This document shows, piece after piece, positions 58,305-64,000 of a stretch of 64,000 nucleotides of DNA. Position 1 is the stretch's first letter; every line of letters starts with the position of its first letter. This DNA is from MFZZ01 sp964582715 (GTDB taxonomy: Bacteria > Patescibacteriota > Microgenomatia > UBA1406 > GWC2-37-13). A program made the position numbers and the translations under genes. The stretch lies in NCBI GenBank assembly GCA_964582715.1, contig CAZOSM010000001.1, positions 310,001 to 374,000 on the forward strand, read 5' to 3'. The notes beneath the pieces are model-generated. The model was not told where the DNA came from, made no database searches, and saw only the letters and a program-made list of their open reading frames with translations.

Positions 58305-59405
58305 TTATACCAAGCCATCAGATTCAGAGAAGATTTTTGGTTTTAACCAGTTTTCAGGATCAGCAGATTCTCCGTTCCCTTCAGTTTCATTTGATTCTTT
58401 CTCAACATCTTGAATAGCTCTCGTTTGTTTTTCTTGAGGTTGCTGATGTTGATAAGATTGTCCTTGAACCTGTTGCTGCATCTGAGAACCACTTGGCTGT
58501 TGTGCCATTTGCTGTGGTCTATTTTGTGGTTGTGGTTTGTTCATTTGTGGCATTCCTGCTTGCTGGCTACCAAAGCCTCCGAGTCCTTGGCTAAATGGAT
58601 TCATTCCACCCGTCTGTCCTCCCATTCCGGGACGAGCAAACTGTCTTTGTGGTTTCTTTACAGCTCCTGCACGGAGTAAATTTGCAACAGTTTCAAATGT
58701 ATCTGCATTTACAGAATAAGAAGAAAAATTATTGGTTGCAGTAACAATTCCTGCATATAAATTAGTTGCAATATCTTTATCAACCTGAGCTTTTAATGCC
58801 TTCAATACTTTAAACATGAGCTCTGAGGTTGAAGAAGCAGTTTTTGCAACCACATTAATGGTTCCGTAGTTATTATTTATCAAATGACGATCAATATTGA
58901 TGATATTTTTACCATCAAAAAGCTGCTGATTTTTTGCATATATATCTCCAAGACTATTTAAATTTGGAGAATCAACTGTAATGATAAATTCAATTTTCCC
59001 ACCTGAATAGGTAAACTCCACTTGATCTGGCTTGAGTTTTTCATTACCTTCACGAGGAATAACAATGACATTAAATTTAGTTTTATCATTATTGAATCCA
59101 TAATCAACCTTATCAATAGCACCTTCAACGTATGGAAAAGAAATGACTAAATTATTTCCTCCTGTTTCAATAGAAGTTTTGATCTTGTCTGCTCCTGTAA
59201 TATCTGTTTCTGGTACTTGTGAACATACAAGGGAGACGTTCTTACCCATTTTGGTAAGAGCCATATACAAAGCTGCTCCAGCTGCAATGGCATCTGGCGT
59301 GGGCTTTGCTGGTAATACAATGATACCTGAATTGTTTTTGGTGATAACCTCAGAGATCAGGTTTAATTCCCGATCAAAATTCTGGGGCTGTTGTTGAGGA
59401 TTCAT
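58305..59405 (-). CDS. degenerate DHH/DHHA1-family (NrnA-like) protein with disordered Gln-rich tail
   Basis: Residues about 1-245 follow the layout of bacterial NrnA-like DHH phosphoesterases, but with altered catalytic motifs. AKPTPDAIAAGAALYMALTKMGK stands where HxxPDGDxxGS is expected, ITVDSPNLNSLG for IxVDTSD, and NIDRHLINNNYGTINVV in place of NIDHHxxNxxFG, so DHH has become DRH. ASSTSELMFKVL and LYAGIVTATNNFSSYSV match the later motifs. The remaining 120 residues are Gln/Pro/Met/Gly-rich and probably disordered. Placed four bases after infB, where NrnA genes often occur. Likely catalytically inactive or repurposed. Confidence 0.7.
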   Translation of the reverse strand: MNPQQQPQNFDRELNLISEVITKNNSGIIVLPAKPTPDAIAAGAALYMALTKMGKNVSLVCSQVPETDITGADKIKTSIETGGNNLVISFPYVEGAIDKVDYGFNNDKTKFNVIVIPREGNEKLKPDQVEFTYSGGKIEFIITVDSPNLNSLGDIYAKNQQLFDGKNIINIDRHLINNNYGTINVVAKTASSTSELMFKVLKALKAQVDKDIATNLYAGIVTATNNFSSYSVNADTFETVANLLRAGAVKKPQRQFARPGMGGQTGGMNPFSQGLGGFGSQQAGMPQMNKPQPQNRPQQMAQQPSGSQMQQQVQGQSYQHQQPQEKQTRAIQDVEKESNETEGNGESADPENWLKPKIFSESDGLV

Positions 59406-59409
59406 AATA

Positions 59410-60855
59410 TTATAGGATAAATTTTATCATATCCCCAACCTTCATGTCAAGCTCTGGTGAAAATTGCATTCCACACTCCTGGTCTTTCTTGACCTCCTCA
59501 ACTTTCTTTGCTCGTATACGAAGAGAAACGAGCTTTGTTTTATCTATAAGCTGATCATTTCTATACAGTTCTACATTATCTCCAATATTTACTTTACCCT
59601 TAGTTACTTTACAGCCAAACACAGTTTGCCCTTCAATAATAAATGTTGCAAGAACTTTTGCTTCGGCCTTTTTATCCTTTTCACGTGCTTCTTTTTCTCG
59701 GATTAGGTCAGACACCTCCTGCAGCTCTTCAAGCAGCTCATAAATAAGAGTATAGGTTTTTATGATAACCTTTTCCTGCTTTGCAAGCTCTTTAACTTCA
59801 TTGTCAATTGGTACTGAAAAACCTATTACAATAGATTTAGTTGTTTTTGCTAAGAAGATATCTGATCTGTGAACTCCACCAACAGCCGTTAAATTGAGCT
59901 CTACATTTTCGTTTTTAGAAAGCGCTTGTACAATTGCTTCCAAAGAACCCTGAGAATCTGCCTTCACAATAAGAGAAAGCTTTTTTGATTGAGCTTCATT
60001 AGCAAATAGTGCATCCATATCTATAGTTTTTGCACTTTGCTGACCTTCTTCCTTTTCTTTTATTTCTTGTTTTTCTGAAGTAATAAGAGTCCCAACTTCT
60101 GGCATTTCGTTAAAACCTAAAAGCTCAAATGGAGTAGACGGTTGAACTTCTCTTATTCCTTTTCCAAGATCATTCATCATTGCCCGTACTTTTACTTCCT
60201 GCTCACCAGCGTACATGGCATCTCCAACTTTCATAGATCCATCTTTAATAATTGCACTTACGACAACTCCTCTTTGATCTTTTTTTGTTTCAATAATATA
60301 TGCATGCGTTGGGTTCTTGGGTTCGTAAGTAAGTTTATGATCTGCCGAAAGTAAAAGTATAGATTCGAGAAGTTCCTGTACCCCTTTTCCTTCTTTTGCA
60401 GAAATTGGAAGAGCAATAACATCTCCTCCTTTATCTTCTGTAACAATTTCATGCTTTAAGAGATCTCGTTTTACTTTTTCTGGGTTTGCATCAGGTAAAT
60501 CTACTTTATTTATTGCCACAATAAATGGAATTTTAGCGTTTTTGATATGATAAATAGATTCAACCGTTTGTGGCATAATTGAATCTTTGGCATCAATAAT
60601 AAGAATAGCAATATCTGCAACTGTAGCACCGCGTGACCGAATTTGTGAAAAAGCTTCATGACCTGGAGTATCTATGAAGGTAATGCGGTCATTTTCGTAG
60701 CCTTTAATACCTGTATTAATTTCATATGCACCAATACGTTGAGTTATTCCACCATGCTCTTTAGCTGCAACGCGAGATTTACGAATAAAATCGAGTAATG
60801 TTGTCTTTCCGTGATCGACATGACCAAGAATAGCAACTATAGGAGGTCTTACCAT
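59410..60855 (-). CDS. infB: translation initiation factor IF-2, minimal form
   Basis: GTPase that recruits initiator tRNA and joins subunits. The 481 residues start directly at the G domain: VAILGHVDHGKTTLLDFIRKSRV (G1, about 8-30), GGITQRIGAYEI, FIDTPGHEAF (G3), NKVDLPDANPEK (G4) and ISAKEGKGV. Domain II, domain III (KADSQGSLEAIVQAL) and the C-terminal fMet-tRNA-binding barrel (GCKVTKGKVNIGDNVELYRN, ECGMQF) follow. The long N-terminal region of typical bacterial IF-2 is missing, leaving only the conserved core. It lies between nusA (36-base gap) and the DHH-like gene. Confidence 0.95.
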   Translation of the reverse strand: MVRPPIVAILGHVDHGKTTLLDFIRKSRVAAKEHGGITQRIGAYEINTGIKGYENDRITFIDTPGHEAFSQIRSRGATVADIAILIIDAKDSIMPQTVESIYHIKNAKIPFIVAINKVDLPDANPEKVKRDLLKHEIVTEDKGGDVIALPISAKEGKGVQELLESILLLSADHKLTYEPKNPTHAYIIETKKDQRGVVVSAIIKDGSMKVGDAMYAGEQEVKVRAMMNDLGKGIREVQPSTPFELLGFNEMPEVGTLITSEKQEIKEKEEGQQSAKTIDMDALFANEAQSKKLSLIVKADSQGSLEAIVQALSKNENVELNLTAVGGVHRSDIFLAKTTKSIVIGFSVPIDNEVKELAKQEKVIIKTYTLIYELLEELQEVSDLIREKEAREKDKKAEAKVLATFIIEGQTVFGCKVTKGKVNIGDNVELYRNDQLIDKTKLVSLRIRAKKVEEVKKDQECGMQFSPELDMKVGDMIKFIL

Positions 60856-60891
60856 TAAATATACTTATTAATTAGTAACTGAGGCTCAGTA

Positions 60892-62097
60892 TTACTTCTT
60901 TTCCTCTACTGATTCTTCCTTTTCTTCTGGAGCATCTGCTTCCTTTGATTCTTTTTCTACTACTTCTGTATTGGTTTCTTCAGTTTGTTCTTCCTTACCG
61001 TCCATAACTTCTTCCTCTGAAACGGAGGCTGACTCGTCTGAGACTTCATTTGAGGTTTCTGTAGGAGGCTCAGACTGTTCTGCTGGAGTTTCTGCTGCAG
61101 GTTCTTTTTGATCAGCATCTTTTTTTACTGGCTCACCAGTTTCTGCAGATATCTGGACAATATCAATGTCATAACCAGTTAAACGACCAGCCAAGTTGAC
61201 ATTAATCCCATTTTTTCCAATTGCCAAAGGTGCCTGAGTTTCATCTACAGTAACCTTTGCAACTTTTTCTTCATCATTAATATCTACAGAAATTACTTTT
61301 GCTGGAGATAAAGCGCTAATAATGTATGTCTTAGCATTTTCATTCCACTGAATAATATCAATTTTTTCTTGACCATTCAGTTCATCTGTCACGGTTTGTA
61401 CACGGACACCTTTTTGTCCAACACATGCACCAACTGGGTCAACACCGCTTTGACTACTAAATACAGCAATTTTTGCTCTCTCACCAGGTTCTCGAACTAC
61501 ATTTTTAATTTCAACTGTATCATTTGCGATTTCTGGTACTTCTCTTTTGAAAAGTTCACGAATAAGTTCTGGGGAGGTGCGTGAAAGAATAATACGAGAA
61601 TAGCCTGCTCTATTTTGGCCAATCTCTTTTAAATAAAAAACATATTTGTTATTAACAACATATGTTTCGTTTCTGATCTGTTCATCCCGTGGCAACAATC
61701 CTTCTGCTTTACCAAGGTCAACATATACAGTTGCACCTTCATGACGAATAACTCGTCCACGGACTATAGTACCAACCTGGTCCTGGTAATGAGTAATGAC
61801 TGTTTTCTTTTCTGCTTCTCTGATTTTTTGGATAATAACTTGGCGGGCAGTTTGAGCTGCAATTCGACCAAAACCTGGAGGTGTAATATCCTTTTCATCT
61901 TGTAATATTTTTGTTTCTCCGGTTGAATTATCTACTTTTACAGAAATTGTTTCGTCTTCTGCCATTTCAGGATGCTCCTTATGAAAAGCAGCCAAAATAG
62001 CGGCTTCCATAGAGCCAATTACATCATCTATACTAATGCCCCGTTCTGAAGCTACCTGATTTAATGCCAGAGCGAATTCGCTTTTTACTATTACCAT
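60892..62097 (-). CDS. nusA: transcription termination/antitermination factor NusA with acidic tail
   Basis: RNA polymerase-associated factor of 401 residues. It contains the N-terminal RNAP-binding domain (LNQVASERGISIDDVIGSMEAAILAAF), an S1 domain (GTIVRGRVIRHEGATVYVDLGKAEGLLPRDEQ), KH1 with RVGACVGQKGVRVQTVTDEL-type sequence (DPVGACVGQKG), and KH2 (APLAIGKNGINVNLAGRLTGYDIDIV). The final 90 residues are a low-complexity Glu/Ser/Pro/Ala tail in place of the usual acidic repeats. Upstream lies TTGCTT-16-TAAAAT. NusA is relevant to the two attenuators in the window because it modulates hairpin pausing. Confidence 0.95.
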   Translation of the reverse strand: MVIVKSEFALALNQVASERGISIDDVIGSMEAAILAAFHKEHPEMAEDETISVKVDNSTGETKILQDEKDITPPGFGRIAAQTARQVIIQKIREAEKKTVITHYQDQVGTIVRGRVIRHEGATVYVDLGKAEGLLPRDEQIRNETYVVNNKYVFYLKEIGQNRAGYSRIILSRTSPELIRELFKREVPEIANDTVEIKNVVREPGERAKIAVFSSQSGVDPVGACVGQKGVRVQTVTDELNGQEKIDIIQWNENAKTYIISALSPAKVISVDINDEEKVAKVTVDETQAPLAIGKNGINVNLAGRLTGYDIDIVQISAETGEPVKKDADQKEPAAETPAEQSEPPTETSNEVSDESASVSEEEVMDGKEEQTEETNTEVVEKESKEADAPEEKEESVEEKK

Positions 62098-62104
62098 ATT
62101 GGTA

Positions 62105-62132
62105 ATTTTAGCATAAAAACGGGCAAAAGCAA
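62105..62132 (-). promoter_or_regulatory. promoter of nusA, predicted leaderless
   Basis: Minus-strand TTGCTT (62132-62127), 16 bases, TAAAAT (62110-62105) preceded by TGC (extended -10). The ATG at 62097 follows after seven bases. Confidence 0.6.
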
Positions 62133-62163
62133 CGAAGGAAAGTATAGATAGTAATTACTCGGA

Positions 62164-63003
62164 TTAACGATTTATTTTCAAACCACTTTCAGGGGTATAT
62201 TCATACATGTCTATTTGTTCGAGTACTGCACAACCCACACCTCCAAAAGCTTTCATACATTCTAATGTATTATTAGTAAAATGTTGTTGTAGACGTCTTT
62301 TTATTATATCTGAATTATTATATTGCATATCAGGATCCTGAGAAAAGAACAAGTTGTGTAATTCTTCCTGTGTAAAATAATCCAATAGTTCAATTTCAAT
62401 TTCTCTCGCTTGTTGGATAATGACTTTATTATTTTCAAATTTAATTTTTGGATATTCAAGAAAAACTGTAGTTTGACCTCGTGCAATATTATAGATACTT
62501 AAGTCAATAATTTTGACAGTATCTGAACTAAAATCGAGAATGGCAGCGATACTTTGACCTGCACAGTTTTGTGAAACTTTCATTAATACTAGTTTATTTC
62601 CGTTTGACTCAAAATCTAATCCACACCAAAATCCTTTTCTAATATTGGTAATACTATCTGCAATTACACCCAAAGTAATTTGCTCTCTCTTTATATATTT
62701 ATTTGAATTTGGATATGCTTCTTCAAGAATGTATATTGTTTCATCAATCTGTGTTAAATACAAATCTGTACCTATTTCTAAGAAATGCTCTTCATTGACT
62801 CTTATTTTGTTTCTTTGTTCAGAATTATCTACGTCTTGTTCTGATTCAAAAATTTCATTTTCTTTACTTTCTGATATGAGAGATTGCTGTTCTCTGTATT
62901 TAAATCCAGCAATAAAAGTAAATATAATAACTGTGATAATAACAAAGATAAAAGCAGGATGCCTCTTTTCAAACCATTTAACCATGACATCAGTTCTGAA
63001 CAT
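62164..63003 (-). CDS. unknown membrane-anchored protein, 279 residues
   Basis: Unrecognised. An N-terminal membrane helix (about residues 17-36, FIFVIITVIIFTFIAGF) is followed by a polar, presumably extracytoplasmic region with mixed beta-strand-like segments (EEHFLEIGTDLYLTQIDETIYIL, CGLDFESNGNKLVLMKVSQNC). Its C-terminal part contains two cysteines, ECMKAFGGVGCAVLEQ. The region resembles secreted CPR proteins of unknown function. A TATAAT (63019-63014) ends ten bases before the ATG, and radA starts divergently 78 bases away. An alternative start seven residues later (MVKWFEKR) is possible. Confidence 0.7.
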   Translation of the reverse strand: MFRTDVMVKWFEKRHPAFIFVIITVIIFTFIAGFKYREQQSLISESKENEIFESEQDVDNSEQRNKIRVNEEHFLEIGTDLYLTQIDETIYILEEAYPNSNKYIKREQITLGVIADSITNIRKGFWCGLDFESNGNKLVLMKVSQNCAGQSIAAILDFSSDTVKIIDLSIYNIARGQTTVFLEYPKIKFENNKVIIQQAREIEIELLDYFTQEELHNLFFSQDPDMQYNNSDIIKRRLQQHFTNNTLECMKAFGGVGCAVLEQIDMYEYTPESGLKINR

Positions 63004-63061
63004 ACTTCACTGTATTATAATTTTATATTACATTCAATTAGTAATTTTCTTCTGAGCTGAA

Positions 63062-63070
63062 TGTTATACT
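63062..63070 (+). promoter_or_regulatory. extended -10 of radA
   Basis: TGTTATACT, an extended -10 with hexamer TATACT, ends 11 bases before the radA ATG (63082). The opposite-strand TATAAT for the unknown gene is at 63019-63014, so the two promoters are back to back. Confidence 0.6.
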
Positions 63071-63081
63071 AGAATACTCTT

Positions 63082-64000
63082 ATGGCATTTTATATCTGTT
63101 CAAACTGCGGTGAAGGATCTGCTACCTGGATGGGGAAATGCCCTAGCTGTGGGCAATGGGATACATTCAAAGCACAAAGAGAAGGAAAAGAGATGCTCCC
63201 TGAAAAAACAGAAAGGCTCAATGTCACTTCACTAAAAGAAGTAAAATCAATAGATACAGCTCGAAAGAAGACAGGAATTTTTGAGTTCGATCGCATTCTT
63301 GGAGGCGGTTTTGTTGCAGGCGAAGCTGTGTTACTCACTGGAGAACCCGGTGTGGGTAAATCTACTCTCCTTTTACAAAGCTTAAAACACCTAAGAACTT
63401 TGTATATTTCGGGTGAAGAAGCAGCTGAACAGGTTAAAGATAGAGCAGATAGATTGGGAGTAAAGCTCGATGATGTGATGTTCTCTGACACGCTACAGGT
63501 TGAGGGGATTATAGATGGCGTGGAAGAAATGAAAAAAGATATTGATTTAGTTGTAATTGATTCTATCCAGACGGTATATAGTAAAGATGCAGATAGTGCG
63601 CCAGGCAGTGTATCACAACTGAGAGAATCTTCTATGAAGCTTATCCGTATGGCCAAAGATACAAAAGTACCAATTATTATTATTGGTCATATCACCAAAG
63701 AAGGAGAAGTTGCCGGGCCAAAAACACTTGAACATATGGTAGATGCGGTACTCAATTTTGAAGGAGATAAAATTTCTGCATATAGAATATTGAGAGCTCA
63801 AAAAAACCGTTTTGGAACAACTGATGAAATAGGTATCTTTGAGATGAAAGGTAAAGGTTTGGTTGAAGTGAATAACCCACTTGCGTTTGTTGAAGAAGAT
63901 ATGCAGGTAAAAGTACCAGGGAAAGCACTTGTGGGGGTGATGGAAGGAAAACGACCATTATTTTTTGAAATTCAAACCCTTGCAGTACCAACTATTCTTG
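63082..64000 (+). CDS. radA: DNA repair protein RadA (Sms), 3' end outside window
   Basis: RecA-like branch-migration ATPase. The visible 306 codons start MAFYICSNCGEGSATWMGKCPSCGQWDTF, the C4 zinc finger (CxxC...CxxC). Walker A GEPGVGKSTLLLQSL follows (about 93-107), then LYISGEEAAEQVKDRADRLG, Walker B DLVVIDSIQTVYS and the RadA-specific KNRFGTTDEIGIFEM. The Lon-like C-terminal domain has only begun (VPGKALVGVMEGKRPLFFEIQTL) when the window ends. It starts 11 bases after an extended -10. Confidence 0.95.
   Translation, partial: MAFYICSNCGEGSATWMGKCPSCGQWDTFKAQREGKEMLPEKTERLNVTSLKEVKSIDTARKKTGIFEFDRILGGGFVAGEAVLLTGEPGVGKSTLLLQSLKHLRTLYISGEEAAEQVKDRADRLGVKLDDVMFSDTLQVEGIIDGVEEMKKDIDLVVIDSIQTVYSKDADSAPGSVSQLRESSMKLIRMAKDTKVPIIIIGHITKEGEVAGPKTLEHMVDAVLNFEGDKISAYRILRAQKNRFGTTDEIGIFEMKGKGLVEVNNPLAFVEEDMQVKVPGKALVGVMEGKRPLFFEIQTLAVPTIL

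Noticed and set aside
1..64000. Recoded UGA as in some Patescibacteria (Gracilibacteria, Absconditabacteria)
   Set aside because: TGA ends rpsI, rplO, chorismate mutase and coaBC at the expected lengths, and genes read through without in-frame TGA, so it is an ordinary stop.
1..64000. tRNA, rRNA, CRISPR, prophage, transposase or integron genes
   Set aside because: I looked through all intergenic regions and saw no cloverleaf, no repeat-spacer array and no transposase, integrase or phage gene; intergenic space is too short for most of them.

Overview
The window is a compact, AT-rich bacterial chromosome segment, most likely from a Patescibacteria/CPR organism (Microgenomates-like; the exact lineage cannot be told from this piece). 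Supporting signs are the lack of uL30 between uS5 and uL15, very short versions of RecO and IF-2, a DUF4012 protein, an adenylate kinase fused to a second kinase domain, gaps of tens of bases, and mostly SD-less starts. Stops include TGA in ordinary positions, so the standard bacterial code applies. I see no rRNA, tRNA, CRISPR array, prophage or insertion sequence, and no gene-free stretch longer than 300 bases.

Layout. 1-4402 (minus): an aromatic amino-acid operon, DAHP synthase > chorismate mutase > prephenate dehydratase > aroB > aroA (cut by the window edge). In front of it lies a complete ribosome-mediated attenuator: promoter, a 25-residue leader peptide with the run FYFFFYF, three mutually exclusive stems and an intrinsic terminator. 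4403-33396 (minus): an almost unbroken 29-kb run. In transcription order it holds rpsJ, a second attenuator-like leader, the S10/spc/alpha ribosomal supercluster (rplC to rpsI, with rpsS displaced), a surface-glycan cluster (three glycosyltransferases, manC, sugar transferase), DUF4012, recO, glyQS, a small membrane protein, rpsT, pilN/pilO-like genes and a large anchored surface protein. tuf (33522-34706) precedes rpsJ with its own promoter and terminator.

34887-54717 is mostly plus strand: a UvrD-type helicase-nuclease, glyA, a WecA/MraY-like transferase, coaBC, miaB, nucleotide-sugar genes (rfbB, rfbD, ugd, UXS-like), a GT2-GtrA glycosyltransferase, argS and a GNAT protein. Single minus-strand genes are interleaved (yhhQ, folC, an inositol-phosphatase-like gene, a PEGA/SH3 protein). 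54718-63003 (minus): LytR_C protein, recJ, rmuC, a degenerate DHH protein, infB, nusA and an unknown anchored protein. radA (plus) runs off the right edge.

The most notable content is regulatory. Two transcription attenuators, each with a leader ORF starting essentially at the predicted transcription start, control aromatic biosynthesis and the ribosomal-protein operon. The same leaderless layout (a -10 hexamer 6-13 bases before ATG) recurs at a dozen first genes. All four convergent gene pairs meet with no intergenic base, three through the same palindrome TAATTA. A degenerate repeat occurs twice, with a base-pair change that preserves its stem.
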